Below are positions 8,293-17,765 of a stretch of DNA of 64,000 nt, one piece after another. Positions within the stretch are counted from its first letter, which is position 1, and each line of letters begins with the position of its first letter. The notes beneath the pieces are model-generated. The model ran no database searches. It was not told where the DNA came from and saw nothing but the letters and a program-made list of their open reading frames with translations. The stretch spans positions 18,205-82,204 of the forward strand of contig SHVU01000004.1 in the NCBI GenBank assembly GCA_009691105.1, in the 5' to 3' direction. The translations under genes and the position numbers were made by a program. The stretch is from Rhodospirillales bacterium. Lineage in GTDB: Bacteria; Pseudomonadota; Alphaproteobacteria; Rhodospirillales; SHVU01.

Positions 8293-9521
8293 GTTCGCAT
8301 CCCGCGGCGGCTCGGATTCGGATCGGCTCCTGGACGCGACTGGCACTTCTCGTCGGCGTGACCGCGCCGGCGCCCTTTGCCCTCAATCTGTTCCTGCCGT
8401 CGATGCCCGGCGTCGCCGTGGCGCTCGCCGCCGACTACGCAACCGTGCAGTTGACGCTCAGTCTGTTTCTCGCCGGGTTCGCCGTGGCCCAGTTGGTTTA
8501 CGGACCGCTGTCGGATCGCTTCGGCCGACGACCGATCCTGCTGTTTGGCCTTGTCCTCTATTTTGTCGGCAGCGTGATCTGCCTGATGGCGCCGACCATT
8601 GAAATTCTCGTCTTCGGGCGCGTCGTGCAGGCCGTGGGCGGTGGCGCCGGCATGGTCTTGTCGCGGGCCATCATCCGCGATCTCTACGACCGCGAGCAGG
8701 CGGCCAGCATGATGGCCTATGTCGTCATGGCGATGGCGGTCGCGCTGATGTTCAGCCCGGCGACCGGCGGCTATCTCGACGTCTGGTTCGGCTGGCGCGC
8801 CGGGTTCGCCGTGACCGCCGTGGTCGGGCTTGGACTGGCGATCGCCGTGGCTCTGACCTTGGCCGAGACTCGTGCTCCCGGTCCTCAGGCCAGCGGCGTC
8901 ATGCGCGTCATCATGGACGGCGCTAGTTTGCTGGGCCTGCGCTCCTTTCTCGGCTACGCCTGCCAAGTTTCGTGTACGGCCTGCGTGTTCTTCGCCTTCC
9001 TGGGCGGCGCGCCTTACGTGACCGTGACCTTGCTGGGCCGGCCGCCCGACGAATACGGCCTCTATTTCATGATCATCGCCATCGGCTACATCGTCGGCAA
9101 TTTCTGTTCCGGCCGGATTTCGCGCCGGATCGGTCTCGACAACATGGTGGCCTTCGGCACCTCGGCCTCGATCGCCGGCAGTGTCGTGATGGGCGTCGTC
9201 ATTTGGTTGGACGCGTTGTCACCGCTCACGCTGTTTGGCGCGATGGCGATCTTCACGTTCGGCAACGGGCTCGCGGTTCCGAACGGCATGGCCGGCGCCG
9301 TCAGCGTCGATCCGAACCGGGCCGGTGCAGCCTCGGGCCTGGTCGGCTTCATGCAGATGGCGGTCGGCGGGATTGGCTCGTATCTCGGCGGTGGCTTGGT
9401 CACCGACGGCGCGGCGCCACTCGCCTGGATCGCTATCAGCGGAACAAGTCTGGCGTTGTTCATTCATATCGTCTTTATCCGCCTCGATCCGTCGCATCGC
9501 CGCGCGGCAGCGCGGACATGA
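8289..9521 (+). CDS. Bcr/CflA-type MFS drug exporter, copy 2
   Basis: 410 residues, paralogous to the preceding gene along the whole length. Shared features are PFALNLFLPSMPGVAVALA at the N-terminus, GPLSDRFGRRPILL as motif A, QAVGGGAGMVLSRAIIRDLY, and the C-terminal NGMAGAVSVDPNRAGAASGL. The ATG at 8289 overlaps the upstream stop as ATGA, implying translational coupling. The two copies differ most in loops and in the cytoplasmic centre (ETRAPGPQASGVM against ETHTPTGKAAGLG), which would fit different substrate ranges. Confidence 0.9.
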   Translation: MSSHPAAARIRIGSWTRLALLVGVTAPAPFALNLFLPSMPGVAVALAADYATVQLTLSLFLAGFAVAQLVYGPLSDRFGRRPILLFGLVLYFVGSVICLMAPTIEILVFGRVVQAVGGGAGMVLSRAIIRDLYDREQAASMMAYVVMAMAVALMFSPATGGYLDVWFGWRAGFAVTAVVGLGLAIAVALTLAETRAPGPQASGVMRVIMDGASLLGLRSFLGYACQVSCTACVFFAFLGGAPYVTVTLLGRPPDEYGLYFMIIAIGYIVGNFCSGRISRRIGLDNMVAFGTSASIAGSVVMGVVIWLDALSPLTLFGAMAIFTFGNGLAVPNGMAGAVSVDPNRAGAASGLVGFMQMAVGGIGSYLGGGLVTDGAAPLAWIAISGTSLALFIHIVFIRLDPSHRRAAART

Positions 9522-9574
9522 CGGTCTCGGTCTTGCTTTCCGCGCTTCCCATCAACGGCTAGAGTGCCGGCGCT

Positions 9575-10336
9575 TTGCCCGTCCTGGATCCCTGGTTTTA
9601 TGTGGTCGCCATTCCGGCGGTGTTGATCGCCGGCATCGGCAAGACCGGTTTCGGCGGCGGCCTCGGCGTCATCGCCGTGCCATTGCTGGCGCTCGCCATT
9701 TCGCCGGTGCAGGCGGCGGCGATCATGCTGCCGATCCTCTGCTTTATGGATCTGTTCGGCATCTGGGCGTTTCGCAAGAGCTGGGACCGGCGCAACGTCA
9801 CGCTGATGGTCATCGGCTCGATCGTCGGCATCGCCTTCGGGACGTTCACCTTCGGCTACGTCAGTCCCGACGTCATCCGCATCATGATCGGCTGTCTCGC
9901 CATCGCCTTCACGCTGCGCCATTGGTTGGGCGCGAGCCTCGAAGGCCGGCCGCAGTCGAAGGGCAATCCGGTCCTCGGCATCATCGCCGGCGCGGTTTCG
10001 GCCTACGGCAGTTTCGTCGCCCATGCCGGCGGCCCTCCGGCCCAGGCGTTTCTCCTGCCCCAGCGCATGGAGAAGTCGCTCTTCGTCGGCACGACCGTCG
10101 TCTACTTCTTCATCATCAATTTTCTGAAAATCATTCCCTATGGTATGATCGGCCAGTGGACGCCAGAAACTGTCCTGACCGCGGTGGCTCTGGCGCCGCT
10201 CGCCCCGCTCGGCGTGTGGATGGGCTTGCGGGTGATGCGGATCGTGTCGGAGAAGCCGTTCTATCGGTTCGTCTACGGGCTCCTGTTCGCCATCGGGATC
10301 AAGCTTCTATGGGACGGCACAACGGCGCTTCTCTAA
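9575..10336 (+). CDS. TauE/SafE-family anion exporter
   Basis: 253 residues with about eight membrane segments and the family signature GIGKTGFGGGLGVIAVPLLAL in the first hairpin (residues ~17-37; two-fold TauE repeat). The second repeat has AGAVSAYGSFVAHAGGPP. Members export sulfite, sulfoacetate or other small organic anions; none can be assigned here. The start is TTG 9575, which opens the conserved N-terminus; there is no better ATG. The 3' end overlaps the ZnuA-like gene by 28 bp, so the two are transcribed together. Confidence 0.88.
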   Translation: MPVLDPWFYVVAIPAVLIAGIGKTGFGGGLGVIAVPLLALAISPVQAAAIMLPILCFMDLFGIWAFRKSWDRRNVTLMVIGSIVGIAFGTFTFGYVSPDVIRIMIGCLAIAFTLRHWLGASLEGRPQSKGNPVLGIIAGAVSAYGSFVAHAGGPPAQAFLLPQRMEKSLFVGTTVVYFFIINFLKIIPYGMIGQWTPETVLTAVALAPLAPLGVWMGLRVMRIVSEKPFYRFVYGLLFAIGIKLLWDGTTALL

Positions 10337-11295
10337 CGCGATCGCGGCTGGTCCGCGCGGCGCTTGCCGGACTGGCGCTCGCGGTCGTCGGGGCGATGCC
10401 GGTTCGCGCCGCCGACGGCCCCAAAGTCATCGCCAGCATCGTTCCGATTCATTCTCTCGTGGCGCAAGTCATGGAGGGGGTCGGCCAGCCGCACCTCTTG
10501 GTGAGCGGTGCGGCGTCGCCACACGACTACTCACTTCGGCCGTCCGACGCCGAGGCCTTGGGCAAAGCCGATGCCGTGTTCTGGGTCGGGCCCGGGCTCG
10601 AAAGCTTCCTCGCCAAATCCTTGGCATCGCTCGCCAAGAAAGCCCGCGTCGTCCCGCTCGCCACGGCCGACGGTGTTTTTGTGCTGCCGGTGCGGCGCGG
10701 CGGCGCTTGGGAGGGCGAGCGCGCCGAGGGCCAAGCGCCGCGTGGCCCTGCCGCGAGTGGTTCCGGTCCCGTCGGACGCGACATGCACATTTGGTTGTAT
10801 CCGGCGAACGCACAGGCCCTGACCCGCGCTATTGCCGCGACGCTGGTGGAGGTCGATCCCGCCAACACGGCGCGCTACGAGCGCAATCGTGATTCGACCT
10901 TGGCTCGCCTGGCGACGTTGGATCGAGATATTACCGCCGCGGTCGGACGCGTCGCCGCTCAGCCCTTCATCGTCTTTCACGACGCTTACCAGTATTTCGA
11001 GCATCGCTACGGCTTGCGCGCCGTGGGTTCGATCGTGGTCTCGCCCGAACGCGCCCCCGGCCCACGCCGGATCCGCGATCTCCGCACCAAGATCGAGCGC
11101 CTGAAGGCCAAGTGCGTGTTCCGCGAGCCGAGCTTCGACTCCGGTCTCATCGCGACGCTGGTCGAGGGGACCGACACCCGCGTCGGCGTCCTCGATCCCG
11201 AGGGCGCGACCGTCGAGCCCGGCCCAGCCGCCTACGACGCCCTAATGCGGCGTCTCGCCGCCGGGCTTGTCGACTGCCTCGCCTCCCGTTCCTGA
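10309..11295 (+). CDS. Zinc/manganese ABC transporter substrate-binding protein (ZnuA-like)
   Basis: 328 residues. A signal peptide (RLVRAALAGLALAVVGAMPV, cut after RAA) sends it to the periplasm. Likely metal ligands are the His in SPHDYSLRPSD, the His in DMHIWLYPANA, the His in FHDAYQYFEHRYGL and the acidic EPSFDSG, matching the ZnuA pattern of three His plus Asp/Glu. The flexible loop before DMHIW, normally His-rich in ZnuA, is here Gly/Arg/Ala-rich with no His. ATG 10309 gives the signal peptide. No permease or ATPase gene (znuB/znuC) is near; the neighbour is the TauE gene, which it overlaps by 28 bp. Confidence 0.88.
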   Translation: MGRHNGASLTRSRLVRAALAGLALAVVGAMPVRAADGPKVIASIVPIHSLVAQVMEGVGQPHLLVSGAASPHDYSLRPSDAEALGKADAVFWVGPGLESFLAKSLASLAKKARVVPLATADGVFVLPVRRGGAWEGERAEGQAPRGPAASGSGPVGRDMHIWLYPANAQALTRAIAATLVEVDPANTARYERNRDSTLARLATLDRDITAAVGRVAAQPFIVFHDAYQYFEHRYGLRAVGSIVVSPERAPGPRRIRDLRTKIERLKAKCVFREPSFDSGLIATLVEGTDTRVGVLDPEGATVEPGPAAYDALMRRLAAGLVDCLASRS

Positions 11296-11340
11296 GGCGG
11301 CTAGACTGAGCCCCTACGGAGTGGAGGGGGCTTACGACAC

Positions 11341-12054
11341 ATGGCGTTGGATGGAATCAAGGCGCTGACGTTCGACGTCTTTGGGACGGTCGTCGATTGG
11401 CGCTCCTCGGTGGCGCGCGAGATCAACGCCGTTGCCAAGCGCAAGGGCTGGACCGTCGACGGCGCGGCGGTGGCCGACGCTTGGCGCGGTCTCTATCGCC
11501 CGTCGATGGATCAAGTCGCTCGCCGCGAAAGGCCCTGGGTCAACCTCGACGTCCTGCACCGGGAAAGTCTTGAGAAGGTATTGGCGCAGTTCGGCCTGCG
11601 CGGTCTTGATGCCGCCGAGCTCGACGATTTGAACCGGGCCTGGCACCGCCTCGATCCCTGGCCCGATGTCGTTGCGGGTCTGACGCGGCTCAAGACGAAA
11701 TTTATTCTCGCGACGCTGTCGAACGGCAACGTCTCCCTGATGGTGAACATGGCGAAGCGTGCCGGGCTGCCGTGGGATGCGATCCTCGGCGCCGAAACGG
11801 CGCGCCACTACAAGCCTGAGCCCGAGACGTATCTGTCGACCGCGGCGTACCTCGATCTCAAGCCCGAGCAATGCATGATGGTCGCGGCCCACAACGGCGA
11901 TCTGATCAATGCCTCGCGGCTTGGATTTCGCACCGCCTTCGTTCCCCGCCCGGACGAACATGGTCCTGGCCAGAACCGCGATATCAAACCGCAGGCCGCC
12001 TTCGATGCGATCGCCACCGACTTGCTCGATCTCGCCCGCCGTCTCGGCTGCTGA
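11341..12054 (+). CDS. Type II haloacid dehalogenase (HAD superfamily)
   Basis: 237 residues. HAD motif I is LTFDVFGTVVDW with nucleophile Asp12, motif II is LATLSNGN, and motif III is HYKPEPETYL with the conserved Lys. Motif IV is the MMVAAHNGDLINASRLG segment. The VFGTVVDW and SNGN forms are those of L-2-haloacid dehalogenases, which hydrolyse 2-haloalkanoates through an aspartyl ester. Many homologues act on other substrates. It starts with ATG after a clear GGAG-type ribosome site (GGAGGGG, 11324-11330) and ends 12 nt before the DgcN-type gene, suggesting one transcript. Confidence 0.87.
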   Translation: MALDGIKALTFDVFGTVVDWRSSVAREINAVAKRKGWTVDGAAVADAWRGLYRPSMDQVARRERPWVNLDVLHRESLEKVLAQFGLRGLDAAELDDLNRAWHRLDPWPDVVAGLTRLKTKFILATLSNGNVSLMVNMAKRAGLPWDAILGAETARHYKPEPETYLSTAAYLDLKPEQCMMVAAHNGDLINASRLGFRTAFVPRPDEHGPGQNRDIKPQAAFDAIATDLLDLARRLGC

Positions 12055-12066
12055 GGATCCCGCGTC

Positions 12067-13080
12067 ATGGAATTGAAGCGCCCGTATCTTCTGTTCATCG
12101 GCGCTGCCCGCGACGATCTCGCGGCCAAGACCGCCTATGGCGTCGCCTATTGGCGCCCCGAATGGTCCATCGGCCAGGTCCGCCTCGACGGCTGCACGAC
12201 GACGCTCGGCCTTCCCGACATGAGCGTCGAGGAAGGCGCCGCCAAGGGTGCCAAGACCATGGTCATCGGCGTCGCCAACCGCGGCGGAGCCATTGCGGAC
12301 TCGTGGCACGCCCCGATGCGCAAAGCCGTCGAGCTCGGCATGGATCTCGCCAGCGGCCTGCACAACAGCCTCACCGAAGTCCCGGGGCTCGGCGATCTGG
12401 CCAAGGGGCTCGGCCGTCAGTTGGTCGATGTCCGCATACCGGACCGCGACTTCGCCGTCGGCTCGGGCGTCAAGCGGACCGGCAAGCGTCTCTTGACCGT
12501 CGGTACCGACGTCAGCTGCGGCAAAATGTTCACGGCTCTCGCCATCGAGCGCGAGATGCAACGGCGCGGCCTCAAGGCCGACTTCCGGGCGACGGGCCAG
12601 ACCGGAATCTTGATCGCCGGATCGGGCGTCTCGGTGGACGCGGTCATCGCCGATTTCATTTCCGGAGCGACCGAATGGCTGGCCCCGGACAACACGCCGG
12701 ACCATTGGGACTTGGTCGAGGGGCAGGGCTCGCTCTTCCATCCGTCCTATGCCGGCGTCACCTTGGGCCTGGTGCATGGCGCCCAGCCCGATGCACTCGT
12801 CGTCTGCCACGAGCCGACGCGGCCCCATAAGCGCGGCATTCCGCATCAACCCTTGCCCGATCTGAAGGACTGCATGGAGCTGCACGTCCAGGCGGCGAAG
12901 CTGACCAATCCGGCGGCGCGCTGCGTCGGGTTCTCGATCAACACCAGCCGCATGCCGGCCGCCGATGCCGACGCGTATCTGAAAGCCACGGCGAGTCGCC
13001 TCGGTTTGCCCTGCGTCGATTCCGTGAAGACCGGAGTCGCGCCCATCGTCGATCACATGGGCACCCTCGGGCTTCTGTGA
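12067..13080 (+). CDS. DUF1611 / DgcN-type protein (D-glutamate N-acetyltransferase family)
   Basis: 337 residues of the DUF1611 family. The N-terminal domain (LLFIGAARDDLAAKTAYGVA) is followed by a P-loop-like motif (TVGTDVSCGKMFTALAIERE, residues ~141-160) and the conserved VEGQGSLFHPSYAGVTLGLV. One branch was reported as DgcN, an N-acetyltransferase acting on D-glutamate together with the epimerase-like DgcA. I recall that function from the literature and infer it only by family. No dgcA gene is visible nearby; the neighbours are a HAD dehalogenase (12 nt upstream) and the pterin dehydratase gene. Confidence 0.8.
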   Translation: MELKRPYLLFIGAARDDLAAKTAYGVAYWRPEWSIGQVRLDGCTTTLGLPDMSVEEGAAKGAKTMVIGVANRGGAIADSWHAPMRKAVELGMDLASGLHNSLTEVPGLGDLAKGLGRQLVDVRIPDRDFAVGSGVKRTGKRLLTVGTDVSCGKMFTALAIEREMQRRGLKADFRATGQTGILIAGSGVSVDAVIADFISGATEWLAPDNTPDHWDLVEGQGSLFHPSYAGVTLGLVHGAQPDALVVCHEPTRPHKRGIPHQPLPDLKDCMELHVQAAKLTNPAARCVGFSINTSRMPAADADAYLKATASRLGLPCVDSVKTGVAPIVDHMGTLGLL

Positions 13081-13126
13081 GCGCGCGCGGCCTGTCGCGG
13101 TCCTATTAGACGTCGCGGAGGTTCCG

Positions 13127-13459
13127 ATGGCCTTAGCTGAAAAGACCTGCGTGCCCTGTCGCGGCGGCGTGCCGCGCCTTAGCCGCGACGAGGCCGAAGC
13201 CGCGGTCCGGGGCGTTCCCGGTTGGACGTTGAACGAGGACGCGACCAGGATCGAGCGCGCCTTTACCTTCAAGAATTTCGCCGCGGCCCAGGCCTTCGTT
13301 GTGAAGATCGGCGCCATCGCCGAAGCCCAGGACCACCACCCGGACATCGCTTATGGCTGGGATTATTGCCGTGTGACGTTTCAAACCCACAAGATCCGCG
13401 GCCTTCACGAGAACGATTTCATCATGGCCGCCAAGGTCAACGGGCTCGGCAGCACATAG
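13127..13459 (+). CDS. phhB: Pterin-4a-carbinolamine dehydratase
   Basis: 110 residues, the usual length. The active-site signature is present as AEAQDHHPDIAYGWDYCRVT (His70, His71) followed by QTHKIRGLHENDF (His88, then Asp). The enzyme dehydrates 4a-hydroxytetrahydropterin formed by aromatic amino acid hydroxylases, recycling the cofactor. No phenylalanine hydroxylase gene is in the window; isolated copies are common and some act in molybdopterin or pterin metabolism. The start ATG 13127 follows a GGAGG ribosome site at 13117-13121. Confidence 0.92.
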   Translation: MALAEKTCVPCRGGVPRLSRDEAEAAVRGVPGWTLNEDATRIERAFTFKNFAAAQAFVVKIGAIAEAQDHHPDIAYGWDYCRVTFQTHKIRGLHENDFIMAAKVNGLGST

Positions 13460-13470
13460 AACCGAGCGCC

Positions 13471-14091
13471 TTAGTCCATCCAGGCGTGGAACAGCGACAT
13501 CGCGCCGGCGATCAGGGCGGCGACGATGCCGAAGGTCGCGACGACCGCGAGCCCGGCCAGGACATAGCCAAGAATCGTAATGAGTCCGTCGCGCTCGATG
13601 AAGCCGATCGAGAGGACGGCGATGGCGACCGCCGACGGAATGTTGCCGACGATCGGCGGCGTCGGCAGAACGATGATCACCGCCATGACGAAGATGACGA
13701 TGCCGGCGACGCGCTCGAACACCCCGTCGGTCAGCCATTCGATTCGGGGCCGGGCGATGCGCTCGAATTTCAGGATGTAGGGCATCGCCTTGTTCAGCAT
13801 CGCCTCGATATCGGTGCGGGCGAACGACCGCTGACCGAGCTTGGACGGCAGCCACGGGCGCTGATGGCCGATCATCATTTGTAAGGACAGCAGCAGGATC
13901 GGCGTTCCGCAGATCACCGACATGCCGGGGATGGTCGGAATCGAGATCGGCAGTGCCAGGATCAGCAGCAGGACGCCGAAAGCGCGATCGCTCAGCGCCG
14001 CCACCAGATCGTCGATCGAGACTCGCGTCGAGGTCCCGCCCGCAACGGCGCGCCTGAGGCGATCGGAAGTCCGTTCGGTGGATGCATTCAT
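13471..14091 (-). CDS. exoD: ExoD-family exopolysaccharide synthesis protein
   Basis: 206 residues. A soluble N-terminus (RVSIDDLVAALSDRAFGVLL) leads into several membrane segments: LLLILALPISIPTIPGMSV, VAGIVIFVMAVIIVLPTPP, and a pair at the C-terminus. The PIPTIPG-like and PTPP loops are typical of ExoD, a protein first linked to exopolysaccharide formation and alkaline tolerance in rhizobia; its biochemical role is not settled. It ends convergently 11 nt after the pterin dehydratase gene and is divergent from terC. Confidence 0.82.
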   Translation of the reverse strand: MNASTERTSDRLRRAVAGGTSTRVSIDDLVAALSDRAFGVLLLILALPISIPTIPGMSVICGTPILLLSLQMMIGHQRPWLPSKLGQRSFARTDIEAMLNKAMPYILKFERIARPRIEWLTDGVFERVAGIVIFVMAVIIVLPTPPIVGNIPSAVAIAVLSIGFIERDGLITILGYVLAGLAVVATFGIVAALIAGAMSLFHAWMD

Positions 14092-14247
14092 GAAGAAGAG
14101 GTTCCGGAGCTGGAGGGCGAGGCAACCGGCGGTGTCATAGCACTCTTGTCTCGGAGCCGAAAGGCACCACCTGGTTCGATTGAGCGCGATGATCTATAGT
14201 GGTTAGATGCAAAGGATGTTCCATCCTCGATTTATAGAGGGTCTAAC

Positions 14248-14892
14248 GTGTCCGATTGGCTCTCCTTCGACTGGTTCTCCTTCGACCCTGAAGATATCTC
14301 CGCTCTTCTCGGCGTCATTTGGGTGAACTTGGCCTTGTCGGGTGACAACGCCATCGTCATCGCTCTCGCCGTCGCCGGCTTGCCAGTGGACATGCGGCGC
14401 AAGGGGATCATCTTCGGAATCGGCGCCGCCACCGTGCTTCGCGTGGCCTTCGCGCTGATCACGACTCAGTTGCTGGCCGTCATTGGTCTCACCCTGCTCG
14501 GCGGCCTTCTGCTGCTGTGGGTGGCGTGGAAGATGTGGGTCGAGGTCCGGGCCCGGGCCCGCCAAGCCGCCGACACCGCCGAAGGCGAGGTCCCGGTTCC
14601 GGCCGCGGCCAAAAGCATCACGCGAGCAATCACGCAGATTATCGTCGCCGATGTGTCGATGTCTTTCGACAATGTCCTCGCGGTCGCCAGCCTGGCCCGT
14701 GATCGACCCAGCATCATGGCCTTCGGATTGGTCATGTCGATCGCGCTGATGGCGTTCGCGTCGACCTATCTCGCCAACATGCTCGACCGTCACGCCTGGC
14801 TCGCTTATGTGGGCCTCGCGATCATCGCCTACGTCGGTGCGGACATGATCTGGGCGGGCAGCCTGGAAGTCTACGCCGTCACCCATCCCTAA
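14248..14892 (+). CDS. TerC-family integral membrane protein (YjbE type)
   Basis: 214 residues with about seven membrane helices. The two acidic family motifs are NLALSGDNAIVIALAVAGLP in the first repeat and VADVSMSFDNVLAVASLARD in the second; their Asp residues are thought to bind metal. TerC relatives export manganese and load secreted metalloenzymes. The start is GTG 14248 after a GAGGG ribosome site. Upstream lie a TATAGT hexamer (14195-14200, possible -10) and a perfect 6-bp hairpin AGGATG-TTC-CATCCT (14213-14227). I looked for a manganese riboswitch here and saw none. Confidence 0.88.
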   Translation: MSDWLSFDWFSFDPEDISALLGVIWVNLALSGDNAIVIALAVAGLPVDMRRKGIIFGIGAATVLRVAFALITTQLLAVIGLTLLGGLLLLWVAWKMWVEVRARARQAADTAEGEVPVPAAAKSITRAITQIIVADVSMSFDNVLAVASLARDRPSIMAFGLVMSIALMAFASTYLANMLDRHAWLAYVGLAIIAYVGADMIWAGSLEVYAVTHP

Positions 14893-15065
14893 CCGGCCGA
14901 TTCTCCACCGTCGCGCGCCGCGTCCGAATCGACCGTAGCGATTCGGCTGGGCCGTTCCGCGCGCGCGTAGGTCTGATGCTCCGCTCCAAACTTCAGCTAA
15001 ACATAGAGGTAATTGCGCAGGGTCGAATAAGGCCCGCGCTTGGGGCACAACGTTGGGAGACTGCA

Positions 15066-17747
15066 ATGACAACGCGCGTGTGGCATTAGGCTGACGTCGA
15101 CGTCGTTCTTCGCGATCTGCAGGCAGACCCTAAGGCCGGCCTCTCGGCCGCCGAGGCGTCGCAACGTTTACAGCGCCACGGACCCAACGAACTGAGCCAC
15201 GAGGAAAAGGCTTCGCCCTGGGCGCTGTTCTTCGGCCAGTTCCAAGAGCGTCCTGATCGCTATTCTGCTTCTCGCCACCGTTCTTTCGGCGGTGGTCGGC
15301 GAATACGTCGATGCCGGCATCATCTTCGCGATCATCGTGTTCTGCGCCGGCCTGGGCTTTGTTCAGGAATACCGTGCCGAGCGCGCCCTTGAAGCCTTGA
15401 AGAAAATGCTGTCGCCGATGATCACGGTGGTCCGCGGCGGCCGCGAACAGGAAATCCTCTCGAAGGAGCTCGTGCCCGGCGACAAGATTCCGGCCGACGC
15501 CCGCCTGGTCGAAGTCCATTCGCTGAACTGCGACGAAGCGCCGCTCACCGGGGAATCCCTCCCCGTCACCAAGAAGCTCTCGACCGTGCGCGACGACGCG
15601 TCGGTCGGCGACCGCGCCAACATGGTCTTCACCGGAACGACCGTCACCTATGGCCGCGCCAAGGCCGTGGTGGTCGCCACTGGTATGGGAACCGAGTTCC
15701 GCAAGATCGCCCAAGAGAAATGTCGGCGATTGAGACCGAGAAGACGCCGCTTGAGTGTCGCACCGACGAAATCGGCAAGTGGCTCGGCATCGTCACCCTC
15801 GGCGTGTGCCTGGTCGTGGTCGGCGTCAGTGTCACCAAGGAAGTCATGGCCGGCACCTTCGAGCTCGACTCGACCTTGCCGATCATTCTGTTCGCGATCG
15901 CCCTCGCCGTAGCGGCGGTGCCCGAAGCCCTGGCCGCCATCGTCACCGGCGCGCTCGCCATCGCAATGCACGAGATGGCCAAAAAGAACGCGCTGGTTCG
16001 GAAAATGCCCGCCGTTGAAACGCTCGGCTGCACCAGCGTCATCTGCTCGGACAAGACGGGCACGCTCACCAGGGCGCAAATGACCGTGCGGCGGATGTAC
16101 GTCGGCGACCGGGCGATCGAGGTCAGCGGCGTCGGTTACGCGCCCGAGGGCCAGATCGACGCGTCTCTCGACGATGCGGCGCTCAGCCTGTTGTTGAAAG
16201 GCGGAATCTTGGCCAGCGACGCTCTGCTGGAATCGGACGCCGGACGGTGGTTTGTCAAAGGCGATCCGACGGAAGGGGCCCTCATCGTGGTGGCGGCCAA
16301 GGCCGGACTGCGCCCCGACGATCTGCGGGTGGCGTGCCCGCGGACCGAGGAATTTCCATTCAGCGCCGAGCGCAAGCGCATGACGACCATCCATACGATG
16401 GACGACCGACGGCGATTCGCCTTCAGCAAAGGAGCGCCGGAAGTGATGGTGGACCGCTGCGCGTCGTACATGGTCGGCGACAAGGCCGTGCCGATGACGG
16501 ACGGACAGCGCACCAAGCTTCACGAGGTAAACGCCCAGATGGCGAGCGACGCGCTGCGCGTTCTTGGCATCGCCTACAAGGAGCTTCCGGCGTCGGGCGC
16601 GGCGGATGAAGCGACGGCCGAGATCGGCCTGACCTTTCTCGGCCTCGTCGGCATGATGGATCCGCCGCGCGAAGAGGCGATCGAAGCCGTCAAGGTCTGC
16701 CGGCGGATTCACATCAAACCGGTGATGATCACCGGCGACCACAAGTTGACTGCCGTTGCCGTCGCCAAGGAGATCTGCATCTATCGGGATGGCGACAAAG
16801 TCCTGACCGGCGATGAACTCGCCGCCATGGACGAGCACGGCCTGGCCGCGGTCGTCGAGCAGGTCACTGTCTACGCGCGGGTCTCGCCCCTCGACAAGCT
16901 CAAGATCGTTCGCGCCTGGAAGGAAAAGGGCCACGTGGTCGCCATGACCGGCGACGGCGTCAACGATGCGCCGGCTCTGAAGCAGGCCGACATTGGCGTC
17001 GGCATGGGCATCGCCGGAACCGAGGTCGCGAAAGAAGCGTCCGACATCATCCTGAACGACGACAACTTCGCGACCATCGTCGTCGCCATCGAGCGCGGCC
17101 GTTGGATCTACGACAACATCAAGAAATATCTGACCTATCTGCTGCGCGCCAACATCACCGAGGTCGTCGTGCTGGGCGGTGTCGTCATGGTCATGGGAGC
17201 GGACTATCTGCCGCTGCTCCCCGCCGCGATCCTCTATATCAACTTGGCGACGGACGGCTTGCCGGCGCTGGCCTTGGGCATCGCTCCGGCCGATCCTGGC
17301 ATCATGCAACGCCCGCCGCGCGATTCGAAGGAAAGCGTCTTTTCCTTCGACGTGTGCGTCCTGATCGCGCTCGGCGTCGTCATCGAATGCCCGCTCTTCC
17401 TCTGGATGTTCTTCAACAACATCGAAGACTTGGAGACGGCGCGGACGCAGGTCTTCCTGATGTTCGTCATCATCGAGTTGATCCTCGCGATGAACTTCCG
17501 GTCGCTCCGCTACAGCGTCTTGAAGGTGCCGCCACACAAATGGCTGGTGATCGCCATTGTCTGGGAATTGGCGCTGATCGTCGTGCTGCTGCAGTTCGAT
17601 GCGGTCCTGGAATCATTTGGCATCGCCATGCCGACGTGGTCCGATATCGGCTTCGTCACGCTGCTCGGCTTCGGCGTCTTCCTGACGATCGAGATCGCCA
17701 AGTGGCTGCTGTGGGGCCGGAAGGCGCCAGCACCGGTACCCGCCTAA
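15066..17747 (+). pseudogene. Cation-transporting P-type ATPase, frameshifted (Ca2+-ATPase-like)
   Basis: The ATG at 15066 follows GGGAG, but TAG occurs at codon 8 (15087-15089). The frame then reads the actuator N-terminus (AEASQRLQRHGPNELSHEEK) up to about 15242, where an extra C shifts it. A second frame carries VLIAILLLATVLSAVVGEY through AVVVATGMGTEFRKIAQE. At about 15719 it shifts again into the long intact remainder (15720-17747), with phosphorylation motif CSDKTGTLT, MTGDGVNDAPALKQAD and six C-terminal helices. The actuator loop VPGDKIPADARLVE also lacks about eight residues normally present between VPGD and the PADAR segment. Intact P2A ATPases pump Ca2+ or Mn2+ out of the cytoplasm. 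Sequencing error could explain the indels, less easily the stop and deletion. Confidence 0.82.
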
Positions 17748-17765
17748 GCGCCGTCGTCTTCGCTC

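Noticed and set aside
9235..10308. Upstream part of the long frame containing znuA
   Set aside because: It runs through the second exporter and TauE genes in another frame; ATG 10309 begins a proper signal peptide.
14092..14247. Manganese riboswitch upstream of terC
   Set aside because: No GGGGAGTA or CAACAT-type core was found; only a 6-bp hairpin and a -10-like hexamer.
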